DNA from: Actinomycetes bacterium
GTDB lineage: Bacteria > Actinomycetota > Acidimicrobiia > Acidimicrobiales > Ilumatobacteraceae
DNA: 64,000 nucleotides
Assembly (NCBI GenBank): GCA_014190235.1
Contig: BJGC01000001.1
Coordinates: 45,166-109,165, forward strand
Direction of reading: 5' to 3'
A program made the translations under genes and the position numbers. The stretch's first letter is position 1. Every line of letters starts with the position of its first letter. The notes under the pieces were generated by a model that saw only the letters and a list, made by a program, of their open reading frames with translations, was not told the origin of the DNA and did not search any database. Shown here piece by piece: positions 8,828-15,568 of this stretch.

Positions 8828-9502
8828 ATGTTTGACGGTCGGTATCGAGAGCCAATAGAGAAAATTGTCAAGCCGATAGGCATTCTCTTGCGCAAAACCG
8901 GAATGTCAGCAGATCAACTCACGGTCCTTGGTCTCGTCATCGCTGCTTTCGCAGCTATTGCAGTTGCGTCTGGTCATCTACTGGTTGGTTTTTTTCTGGT
9001 CATTCTTGCCGCGTTGCCAGATGTATTGGACGGTGCACTAGCAAAGGCTTCGAACTCAGTCAGTCAACGCGGAGCATTTTTTGATTCCGTAATTGATCGC
9101 GTGACTGACTCGTTATTGCTTGGCGGGTTGGCATGGTATGTCGGGGGCGAATACGGAGCTCACGCAGCGGTGTTGCCGTTTGCGGTGATGGCAGTGTCGT
9201 CATTGATCTCCTATGAGAGAGCAAAAGCAGAATCATTGGGACTTTCAGCCAAGGGTGGCTTGATGGAACGAGCCGAGAGAATTGTTGTCTTGTGTTTTGG
9301 ATTGCTGTTTCACACCATCTTGATGCCAGTGCTGTGGGTAATGTTGGCGCTGACCTCAATGACGGCGTTGCAACGGTTTATTAAGGTCTGGAAACAAGCA
9401 GGAGTATCGCCTCGTACACAGGATCGTCGAGACGAACGTCGCGATAAGCAATCCGAGCGACGCAACGGTGAAAACGGTCGTCGTCGGACAACTTCGAAGT
9501 AG
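8828..9502 (+). CDS. pgsA: Phosphatidylinositol phosphate synthase (CDP-alcohol phosphatidyltransferase)
   Basis: Integral membrane enzyme that moves the phosphatidyl group from CDP-diacylglycerol to inositol phosphate, the first step towards phosphatidylinositol and its mannosides. The family signature D-x2-D-G-x2-A-R-x8-G-x3-D-x3-D is seen with Asp65, Asp68, Gly69, Gly82, Asp86 and Asp90. One deviation: the usual Arg after Ala is Lys73. There are about six hydrophobic segments and a C-terminal tail very rich in Arg, Asp and Glu. The 224-residue length is normal. The assignment to inositol phosphate rather than glycerol phosphate rests on the neighbours patA and pimA. Confidence 0.88.
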   Translation: MFDGRYREPIEKIVKPIGILLRKTGMSADQLTVLGLVIAAFAAIAVASGHLLVGFFLVILAALPDVLDGALAKASNSVSQRGAFFDSVIDRVTDSLLLGGLAWYVGGEYGAHAAVLPFAVMAVSSLISYERAKAESLGLSAKGGLMERAERIVVLCFGLLFHTILMPVLWVMLALTSMTALQRFIKVWKQAGVSPRTQDRRDERRDKQSERRNGENGRRRTTSK

Positions 9503-9513
9503 GTAGTGGCAAT

Positions 9514-10434
9514 ATGCCAACTCCATTCGAACGAATCAGTGATTCCTTGACGGTGTATCGATACCGATTCGGATCGTTCGTCGCAAAACTTGTTCCTGCA
9601 TCAATTGCGCAAGCAATCGTTTCGCGCGCAGCCCCTGTGCTTGCGTTTTCTTTGCGTCAGCGTCGAGAAATCATCCAACGGCATTTGCAGCGCGTTGACC
9701 CAGCGCTGACAGGTGCAAGATTGCGACGAGCCTCACAGAAATCATTTGATAGCTACATGCGCTATTACGTAGAAAGCTTTCAGTTGCCACAACTTTCTCG
9801 CAGTGAAGTTGAGAAAAGTTTTACGATGGAAGGGTTACATCACATCACCGATGCTCTTGATCGCGGAAAAGGCGCAATCATGGTGATTCCCCATCTGGGC
9901 GGCTGGGAGTGGGCTGGTAGGTGGATGGCCGAGAACGGTCACAACATGACAGTCGTTGTTGAAGCGCTCGAACCGCCAAAGCTCTTTGAGTGGTTCACAA
10001 ATCTTCGATCAAGTCTCGGCATGAATGTACTCCCACTCGGACCAGCAGTTGTTCCAGGTGTGCTTGCTGCGCTCAAGGCGAATCAGGTCGTCTGCTTGCT
10101 GTGCGATCGTGACCTTGACCGGAGAGGAGTCACTGTTGATTTTTTTGGAGAACAAACAACGTTGCCAGCAGGCCCAGCAACTCTTGCGTTTCGGGCTGAC
10201 TCGGTCGTGATTGCGTCAGCAGTGTTTTTCACTGAAAGGGTGAACGGCCATCACACCGTTATCCGACCGCCATTGTCGCTAGAGAGGCGAGGCAGTCTGA
10301 GAGAAGATGTCCAACGTGTCACTCAAGACATTGCGTACGAACTCGAAGCCTTGATTCGTCTCGCTCCAGAGCAGTGGCATTTGTTTCAGCCAAATTGGCC
10401 TAGTGACCCGGGTTATGACACGCTTGACAAATAG
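9514..10434 (+). CDS. patA: Phosphatidylinositol mannoside acyltransferase, PatA-like
   Basis: A 306-residue acyltransferase of the LpxL/HtrB superfamily. In actinobacteria this gene, between pgsA and pimA, encodes the enzyme that acylates a mannose of PIM. The catalytic HX4(D/E) motif is HLGGWE (His127, Glu132), followed by typical family segments FGEQTTLPAGPATLAF and, near the C-terminus, PEQWHLFQPNW. It probably acts on the inner face of the membrane, where the amphipathic N-terminus could sit. It is separated from pimA by about 2.4 kb of foreign-looking arsenic genes. Its last 22 bases overlap the 3' end of arsR on the other strand. Confidence 0.87.
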   Translation: MPTPFERISDSLTVYRYRFGSFVAKLVPASIAQAIVSRAAPVLAFSLRQRREIIQRHLQRVDPALTGARLRRASQKSFDSYMRYYVESFQLPQLSRSEVEKSFTMEGLHHITDALDRGKGAIMVIPHLGGWEWAGRWMAENGHNMTVVVEALEPPKLFEWFTNLRSSLGMNVLPLGPAVVPGVLAALKANQVVCLLCDRDLDRRGVTVDFFGEQTTLPAGPATLAFRADSVVIASAVFFTERVNGHHTVIRPPLSLERRGSLREDVQRVTQDIAYELEALIRLAPEQWHLFQPNWPSDPGYDTLDK

Positions 10435-10745
10435 TTTGTGACGACTGCAAAGACCTTTGGCGTTGCGGAATACCAGATCCAAGTTCCGTCACGACGCGAC
10501 TCGACAAGACCGGCTTCTCGTAGCACTTTTAGGTGATGGCTAATTGTTGGCTGGCTTCTGTCAAGGGGTTCTGTCAAATCACACGAACACACTCCGGCCG
10601 CCCCTGCCCGACGAACGAGATCAAAGAGACGCAATCGAACTGGGTCGCTGAGTGCCGAGCACACCCTGGCAATAACGAGAGCATCTTTGGCATGCAAGGG
10701 ACGAGCGGAAAGTGAAACAGCAAGTGGACTACTAACTTTATTCAT
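10413..10745 (-). CDS. arsR: ArsR/SmtB family repressor, arsenic type
   Basis: A 110-residue winged-helix repressor. The recognition helix region SQPTISHHLKVLREAGLV is typical of ArsR, and it is preceded by VCSCDL, which matches the ELCVCDL metalloid-binding motif, giving a thiol pair at Cys53 and Cys55; Cys29 could be a third ligand. As(III) or Sb(III) binding would release it from DNA. It is divergent from the channel and arsenate reductase genes and lies against a perfect inverted repeat, so it probably controls both directions, including itself. A CAATAT hexamer 6 bases before the ATG makes its own message leaderless. The 3' end overlaps patA by 22 bases. Confidence 0.9.
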   Translation of the reverse strand: MNKVSSPLAVSLSARPLHAKDALVIARVCSALSDPVRLRLFDLVRRAGAAGVCSCDLTEPLDRSQPTISHHLKVLREAGLVESRRDGTWIWYSATPKVFAVVTNYLSSVS

Positions 10746-10789
10746 ATAGATATATTGACAGATGTCTATATATCTGTCAATATATCTAT
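10746..10789. promoter_or_regulatory. ArsR operator with two mirror-image promoters
   Basis: A perfect inverted repeat with 18-base arms (10746-10763 and 10772-10789) and an 8-base spacer. Each arm contains TTGACA (10755-10760 on the plus strand, 10775-10780 on the minus strand). From each TTGACA, 17 bases further lies CAATAT (10778-10783 plus, 10752-10757 minus), which falls in the opposite arm. The two promoters are therefore superimposed and symmetric: one serves arsR, the other the channel-arsC pair with a predicted start near 10790. A repressor on the dyad would block both. Confidence 0.8.
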
Positions 10790-10834
10790 TAGTTAAAAAA
10801 TCAAAGTTGACTCATTAAGGGGAAGGGAAAGCGT

Positions 10835-10867
10835 ATGTTCCAGAGCGAGGATTTTCTGTGTTGCTGA
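10835..10867 (+). CDS. Possible 10-codon leader reading frame before the aqpS-like gene
   Basis: The strongest ribosome site in this leader (AAGGGGAAGGGAAA, ending 4 bases before 10835) precedes an ATG that opens a 10-codon frame ending in two cysteines (MFQSEDFLCC) and TGA at 10865-10867. It overlaps the GTG start of the channel gene at 10858 in another frame. It may serve as a translational coupling device or small leader peptide, or it may be chance or an altered N-terminus of the channel gene. Confidence 0.35.
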   Translation: MFQSEDFLCC

Positions 10868-11520
10868 CGAACCGCCGCCATCTAGGCGAATTTTTGGGTA
10901 CGGCGTTGCTGGTGATGGCAGTGGTCGGATCAGGAATCATGGCACAGAAAATGACCGACGATATCGGCCTGCAGTTGCTCGCAAATGCAATAGCTACTGG
11001 AGGAGCGCTCTTTGCGTTGATCACAATTTTTGGTCCAGTGTCGGGTGCCTCGTTTAATCCGCTCGTGTCAATTATTGGATACATACGAAACAAAAGTTCA
11101 ATTACTGAGTTGCTTGCGGACATAGTCGCTCAAACATTGGGTGCAATAACTGGATGTATTTTGGCGAACGCCATGTTTGGCCTGGCAACACTGCAGACAT
11201 CGACAAAGATTCGTTCAGGCGGCCCGCTCTGGTTGTCAGAAACTGTTGCCACGGCGACATTGATTGTTATTATTTTTGCAGCAATTGAAACGCAACAATC
11301 CCATAAAATTGCAGCACTTGTCGCAGGTTGGATTACAGGTGCTTATTGGTTTACATCGTCCACAAGTTTGGCTAATCCCGCAGTCACAGTCGGAAGAATG
11401 TTCTCAGACTCGTTTGCCGGAATTGCTCCGCGTTCAACCCCGATGTTTGTCGTGATGCAAATTCTTGGCGCAGTCGTCGGATGGGGCCTTATTCGTGCGA
11501 TTTGGCAAGAGCGAAAATAG
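10858..11520 (+). CDS. aqpS: MIP/aquaporin-family channel, arsenic-linked (AqpS-like)
   Basis: A 220-residue membrane channel with six predicted helices and two half-helix loops. The second loop has the classic Asn-Pro-Ala box (LANPAVTVGR, residues 172-180, with the selectivity-filter Arg180). The first box is Asn-Pro-Leu (SFNPLVS, 67-69), a deviation. In the well-studied AqpS arrangement, arsenate is reduced inside the cell and arsenite leaves down its gradient through the channel. The neighbours arsR and arsC support that role. The GTG at 10858 has a modest GCGAGG site 7 bases upstream. The stop is 5 bases before the arsC start. Confidence 0.85.
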   Translation: MLLTNRRHLGEFLGTALLVMAVVGSGIMAQKMTDDIGLQLLANAIATGGALFALITIFGPVSGASFNPLVSIIGYIRNKSSITELLADIVAQTLGAITGCILANAMFGLATLQTSTKIRSGGPLWLSETVATATLIVIIFAAIETQQSHKIAALVAGWITGAYWFTSSTSLANPAVTVGRMFSDSFAGIAPRSTPMFVVMQILGAVVGWGLIRAIWQERK

Positions 11521-11525
11521 TCACC

Positions 11526-11915
11526 GTGACTGGAATCTTGTTTCTGTGCGTGCATAACGCTGGGCGATCGCAAATGGCGGCTGGTTTCGCACGAAGCTTT
11601 GGTGGAGTACATACACAGATCTTCTCCGGCGGAAGTGAACCGCGAGAAACAATCAATCCCATTGCCGTCGAAGCGATGAACGAGGTAGGCATTGATATCT
11701 CTACGTTTCAACCTCAAAAGTTCACCATGGAGATGCTCAATGCGGTAGATGTGGTCGTCACAATGGGGTGCGGAGATGCATGCCCGTACATTCCAGGAAA
11801 GAAATATATCGATTGGCCTCTCAATGATCCTGCTGGTCAATCAATTGAGTCGGTTCGATTAATCAGAGATGAGATTCTGCACAACGTCGTTGAACTCTTG
11901 CTTGACTACTCGTAA
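11526..11915 (+). CDS. arsC: Arsenate reductase, low-molecular-weight phosphatase fold
   Basis: A 129-residue enzyme that reduces arsenate to arsenite. The phosphatase-type P-loop is CVHNAGRS (Cys8 to Arg14), and a second redox pair appears in MGCGDACPYIPG (Cys82 and Cys86), followed by the conserved DWPLNDPAGQ segment. Three such cysteines are the mark of the thioredoxin- or mycothiol/mycoredoxin-linked ArsC type; which thiol is used here cannot be told, but the window has a mycothiol ligase gene. Start: GTG at 11526, five bases after the channel stop; the longer frame would overlap the channel gene. Its end overlaps the convergent LLM gene by 10 bases. Confidence 0.9.
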   Translation: MTGILFLCVHNAGRSQMAAGFARSFGGVHTQIFSGGSEPRETINPIAVEAMNEVGIDISTFQPQKFTMEMLNAVDVVVTMGCGDACPYIPGKKYIDWPLNDPAGQSIESVRLIRDEILHNVVELLLDYS

Positions 11916-12820
11916 AGAGAAAACAATTCGTTAATTGCCTTGACTTGGCCTCCGGTTGTGGACGACATCACAGCAATGGGTGTCACCCCAGTTTGTGCCC
12001 ACGCCAAAAGTCCGTCTCGAACTTGGTGTGCAGAACCGCTCAGCGTGCAGTCGTGCAGCCAATCATCAGACATCAATTGAGGCAGAGCATCTCTATCGCC
12101 AGCGTCGAGCGCCGTTTCAATGGCATCCATTTCTTCGTTATAACCCGCAGCACGCCAATAATTTCTGTAGTTGGGGAGTGAAACATAACCGGTCAACGTT
12201 CGACGATGGATTGCATCTGCGGCTTTGCGGTCCTCGTCAATCACTGTAGGAATCATGTTGGCAAAGAATAGAGAAGCTCGCTTGTCGGATGGCAGAGTTG
12301 CCAATTGCGTATTCATGTGGCTCAAAGAGGCATTGGCCCAGATTGCACCGTCGGAAATATCAGCGGCCAGTTTCAGCATTTTGTCGCGCAATGTCGCCAA
12401 ATAAATTGGAGGTAGTGCTCCACCGAAACGTTCGTTTTCTCGCATTGCTGTCACATAGGAGGAGATATCAGCAAGTGGCTTTCCGGTCGTCACGCCAAGA
12501 CGCTGCACAACAGGCCCGTGGCTGACGCCTAGCCCAAGTCGAAACCTTCCATTGGAGATCTCATGAATATGCGCTGCGACGTTGGCGGTTTCAACGGGGT
12601 GGCTGTAATAGATGGGTTGGATCGATGTCCAATATGCGATTGTGTGAGTGGCGTGCGCAAGAGAGGCGCATAATCCCAATGTTCCACCCAAACTGGGACA
12701 AGCGAGTCCAGAGAATCCACGTCGTTGCGCCTCGCTGGCAAGTTCAAGAATTGCGGTGCGTTTTTTTGGGCTTGCGACGATGGAAAGTGCTGGTCGAAAA
12801 GAAGTTGGATCAATGTTCAT
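11906..12820 (-). CDS. LLM-class (luciferase-like) F420/flavin-dependent oxidoreductase
   Basis: A 304-residue TIM-barrel oxidoreductase of the luciferase-like monooxygenase superfamily. Recognisable parts are IVASPKKRTAILELASEA with GFSGLACPS at the N-terminus, the segment HPVETANVAAHIHEISNGRF, and GRFRLGLGVSHG, all conserved in F420-dependent members. The substrate is unknown. The open frame extends 113 codons upstream, but that extension reads antisense through pimA. The ATG at 12820 is supported by family length and by TACGGT exactly 6 bases upstream. It lies between arsC and pimA and may have arrived with the arsenic cassette. Confidence 0.85.
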   Translation of the reverse strand: MNIDPTSFRPALSIVASPKKRTAILELASEAQRRGFSGLACPSLGGTLGLCASLAHATHTIAYWTSIQPIYYSHPVETANVAAHIHEISNGRFRLGLGVSHGPVVQRLGVTTGKPLADISSYVTAMRENERFGGALPPIYLATLRDKMLKLAADISDGAIWANASLSHMNTQLATLPSDKRASLFFANMIPTVIDEDRKAADAIHRRTLTGYVSLPNYRNYWRAAGYNEEMDAIETALDAGDRDALPQLMSDDWLHDCTLSGSAHQVRDGLLAWAQTGVTPIAVMSSTTGGQVKAINELFSLYE

Positions 12821-12826
12821 GAACCA

Positions 12827-12832
12827 ACCGTA
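12827..12832 (-). promoter_or_regulatory. Predicted -10 element of the LLM oxidoreductase gene
   Basis: TACGGT on the minus strand, 6 bases before the ATG at 12820. It forms a 7-base inverted repeat (ACCGTAG/CTACGGT) with the pimA -10 element 18 bases away, so the two divergent promoters overlap. Confidence 0.6.
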
Positions 12833-12852
12833 GTAGGCGAGTCTGCAGGACC

Positions 12853-12858
12853 TACGGT
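12853..12858 (+). promoter_or_regulatory. Predicted -10 element of pimA
   Basis: TACGGT followed by 6 bases and a GTG at 12865 in frame with pimA. This supports a leaderless message starting 48 bases upstream of the ATG expected from homology. Confidence 0.5.
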
Positions 12859-12864
12859 AGTGAG

Positions 12865-14091
12865 GTGGACAGTGACAGTAGGGGTGGTTCCAACACGGCG
12901 CATGGCGGCGGCATGCTGCGCATCGGAATGATTTGCCCATACAGCCTGACCATTCCCGGTGGAGTTCAACACCAAGTTCTTGGTCTTGCTCGCAGTCTGA
13001 GAGCCAAAGGGCACGAGGTACGAGTGCTCGGACCATGTGACGGTCCTCCACCAGAATCATTTGTGACGCCTCTTGGAAATAGCTTTTTGAACGCAACAAA
13101 TGGTTCAGTTGCACCGCTTGCCCCAGATCCATCTGCATCACTGCGCACAATCCGCGCACTCAACGATGAGGCTTTTGATGTTTTGCACATTCATGAGCCC
13201 TTAGCGCCAGGACCGCCGATGACATCCCTACTGCTCAAACTTGCTCCCATTGTTGGGACATTCCACAGTGCTGGTGAGTCAGTTGGTTATCGCACGTTAC
13301 AACGCCAACTGACGTGGTTGATGAAGCGTTGCGATGTCCGTACTGCCGTGTCCAAAGATGCGCTTGAATTGGCACAGCGATATTTTCCGGGTGACTATGA
13401 GGTTCTCTATAACGGAATCGAGTTAGAGCGTTATCAGTCAGTCGAGAAAGTGAAAAAAGAGAACGCAATCTTTTTTATTGGACGACATGAGCCACGCAAA
13501 GGACTTGAAGTTCTCATTCAGGCAGTGATGCAAATGCCTGACGATGTGGTGTTATGGATTGCCTCAGACGGACCAGAGACTGCTGACCTACAGGCGAGGT
13601 ATGGACATATCTCAAAGATTGAGTGGCTCGGACGGATTAGCGATACAGAAAAATATTTACGCTTACGCCGAAGCGCAGTTTTTTGTGCTCCGTCATTGCA
13701 TGGTGAGTCGTTCGGTGTGGTGTTGCTCGAAGCGATGGCGGCAGGAACCCCCGTTGTGGCGAGTGCACTACCCGGCTACCGAAATGTTGCGACACATGAC
13801 GTAGATGCCTTGTTAGTGGAACCCGGAAACGTTCAGCAGTTAGCAGCAGCGTTGGCCAGGGTCATCGTTGATCCACGACTCTCGGCGCGTCTAGTGCAGG
13901 CTGGCAATTCACAAGCCGACCGGCATTCGATGATGTCATTGGCCACAGAGTTTGAGGTTTTATACCATCGAGCACTGGCTCTTGAGGCGGCTGACGGCTC
14001 TGTTCGCCGAACACCCCGTATGCTCAAGATGTTCGAGAATCGGATCCTGCGGCGTTCGTATTCAACGATGAAAGGGAAAAATAAATCATGA
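12865..14091 (+). CDS. pimA: Phosphatidylinositol alpha-mannosyltransferase (GT4)
   Basis: A GT-B glycosyltransferase that adds the first mannose from GDP-mannose to phosphatidylinositol at the cytosolic membrane face. The core begins with MLRIGMICPYSLTIPGGVQ, nearly the mycobacterial PimA N-terminus; DVLHIHEP and GTFHSAG follow; GRHEPRKGLEVL holds donor-binding residues, and the EX7E motif is in HGESFGVVLLEAM (Glu about 280 and 288). Two starts are possible: GTG 12865, supported by TACGGT six bases upstream and adding a polar 16-residue leader, or ATG 12913, supported by homology. I annotate the former with reservation. The stop overlaps lemA (ATGA). Confidence 0.87.
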   Translation: MDSDSRGGSNTAHGGGMLRIGMICPYSLTIPGGVQHQVLGLARSLRAKGHEVRVLGPCDGPPPESFVTPLGNSFLNATNGSVAPLAPDPSASLRTIRALNDEAFDVLHIHEPLAPGPPMTSLLLKLAPIVGTFHSAGESVGYRTLQRQLTWLMKRCDVRTAVSKDALELAQRYFPGDYEVLYNGIELERYQSVEKVKKENAIFFIGRHEPRKGLEVLIQAVMQMPDDVVLWIASDGPETADLQARYGHISKIEWLGRISDTEKYLRLRRSAVFCAPSLHGESFGVVLLEAMAAGTPVVASALPGYRNVATHDVDALLVEPGNVQQLAAALARVIVDPRLSARLVQAGNSQADRHSMMSLATEFEVLYHRALALEAADGSVRRTPRMLKMFENRILRRSYSTMKGKNKS

Positions 14092-14633
14092 TCTATGGCC
14101 TTGGAGTGCTAGGTGCACTTGTCGTGGTATTTATCTTTATCTACAACTCGCTCATTCGTAGTCGTAATCGGGTCGACAATGCTTGGGCCCAGGTCGACGT
14201 TCAGCTCAAGAGGCGCCTTGATCTCATCCCTAATCTCGTTGAGTCCGTCAAGGGATACGCAGTACATGAAAAATCCACCTTTGAGGCCGTCATTGCAGCG
14301 CGGCAGGCAGCAATGTCAGCAGCCTCATCCCCGGCTGCACAGTCTGCTACCGATAATCAGATCACTGGTGCATTGCGTCAATTGTTCGCATTGAGTGAGG
14401 CTTATCCAGACCTCAAGGCCAACACAAATTTTTTGGCACTTCAAGAAGAACTCACTGCGACTGAAAGCAGAGTTGCATACGCAAGACAGTTCTACAACGA
14501 TGAAGTGTTAGGACTAAACGAAGGAATCCAGAAGTTTCCGGCCGTTATCATTGCTCGCGTATTCGGTTTTGTTCCGCGCGAATATTTTCGGGCCGAACCA
14601 GAGGCTCAAACACCTCCTAAAGTCCAGTTTTAG
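14088..14633 (+). CDS. lemA: LemA family protein
   Basis: A 181-residue membrane-anchored protein. The N-terminus has one transmembrane helix (residues about 3-19), then the family signature RSRNRVDNAWAQVDVQLKRR and DLIPNLVESVKGYAVHE, followed by long alpha helices and the conserved FYNDEVLGLNEGIQKFPAVI. The fold is a four-helix bundle. LemA and an M48 peptidase are commonly neighbours, as here, but the role of the pair is not well defined. It overlaps the pimA stop by 4 bases. Confidence 0.93.
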   Translation: MIYGLGVLGALVVVFIFIYNSLIRSRNRVDNAWAQVDVQLKRRLDLIPNLVESVKGYAVHEKSTFEAVIAARQAAMSAASSPAAQSATDNQITGALRQLFALSEAYPDLKANTNFLALQEELTATESRVAYARQFYNDEVLGLNEGIQKFPAVIIARVFGFVPREYFRAEPEAQTPPKVQF

Positions 14634-14646
14634 TGCCTGCCTTCTC

Positions 14647-14652
14647 TAGGCT
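14647..14652 (+). promoter_or_regulatory. Predicted -10 element of htpX
   Basis: TAGGCT followed by 9 bases (including AGAGG, a weak ribosome site) and the ATG at 14662. Confidence 0.45.
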
Positions 14653-14661
14653 AAGAGGCGT

Positions 14662-15567
14662 ATGTACGATCTGATTTCTTCTAACAAAAGGCGTTCGGCG
14701 TATTTGATTGCATCGTTTGTCGTTCTCTTGGGTTGCGTCGGACTAGCCGTTGGAGCGTTGCTTGGCAACGGAGTCATCGGAACGGTTTTGGCACTTGCTT
14801 TTTCCGCGGTGGTGTCTTTTACCTCGTACTGGAAAGCGGACGTTATTGCTCTGCGTGTTAGTCGAGCAGTTCCTGCCGATCCGCAGGAATATCAACGACT
14901 CCATAATCTGGTTGAAGGGTTGTGCATCGCAGGTGGTTTGCCTAAACCCGGAATCTATGTCGTTCATGATGATGCACCGAACGCATTTGCGACCGGACGA
15001 AATCCCAACCACGCCGCTATCGCGGTCACGACAGGTCTGCTCGAAAAAATGAATCGCGTTGAACTCGAAGGAGTTCTCGCTCACGAACTTTCACATATCC
15101 GCAATTACGACATCTTGGTGTCTACTTTGGCTGTGACGCTGGTCGGAGCAATTGCATTGCTCGCAGACATGTCGATTCGCATGATGTGGTGGAACGGGGG
15201 CCGCGTCTCGCGTAGCAACGACCGGGAGAATGGTTCTAATCCGCTGGCAATTATTGGTTTTGTATTGCTTATTTTCGCACCGATTGCGGCCCGATTAATG
15301 CAGGCATCGATCAGCCGTCGGCGTGAGACGCTCGCCGATGTCTCGGCATGTCAGATGACCCGTTATCCGCCAGGGTTGATTTCAGCACTCGAAAAACTCA
15401 AAGTAGATACCACCGTGACGCATGCTGCAACCACTGCGACTGCCCATATGTGGATCGAACAACCGCTTTCTGGCGTGGGTGACGCGGGCAAGCTGTCTCG
15501 AATGCATAGTCTATTTAATACCCATCCTCCGCTTGAAGAGCGGATTGCTCTACTGAGGGAGATGTAA
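14662..15567 (+). CDS. htpX: M48 family zinc metalloprotease, HtpX-like
   Basis: A 301-residue membrane protease. The zinc motif HELSH gives His141, Glu142 and His145; the third ligand is the glutamate in RRRETLADVSA (about 221). Two hydrophobic segments lie in the first 60 residues and two more around 155-220, so the catalytic site faces the cytosol, as in HtpX, which degrades misfolded membrane proteins. FATGRNPNHAAIAVTTGLL before the zinc motif is a family hallmark. A DUF3048 lipoprotein gene starts one base after the stop. Confidence 0.92.
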   Translation: MYDLISSNKRRSAYLIASFVVLLGCVGLAVGALLGNGVIGTVLALAFSAVVSFTSYWKADVIALRVSRAVPADPQEYQRLHNLVEGLCIAGGLPKPGIYVVHDDAPNAFATGRNPNHAAIAVTTGLLEKMNRVELEGVLAHELSHIRNYDILVSTLAVTLVGAIALLADMSIRMMWWNGGRVSRSNDRENGSNPLAIIGFVLLIFAPIAARLMQASISRRRETLADVSACQMTRYPPGLISALEKLKVDTTVTHAATTATAHMWIEQPLSGVGDAGKLSRMHSLFNTHPPLEERIALLREM

Positions 15568-15568
15568 A

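Noticed and set aside
12821-13159. 113-codon N-terminal extension of the LLM gene on the minus strand
   Set aside because: Cysteine- and tryptophan-rich shadow of pimA; the family start and the TACGGT box support 12820.
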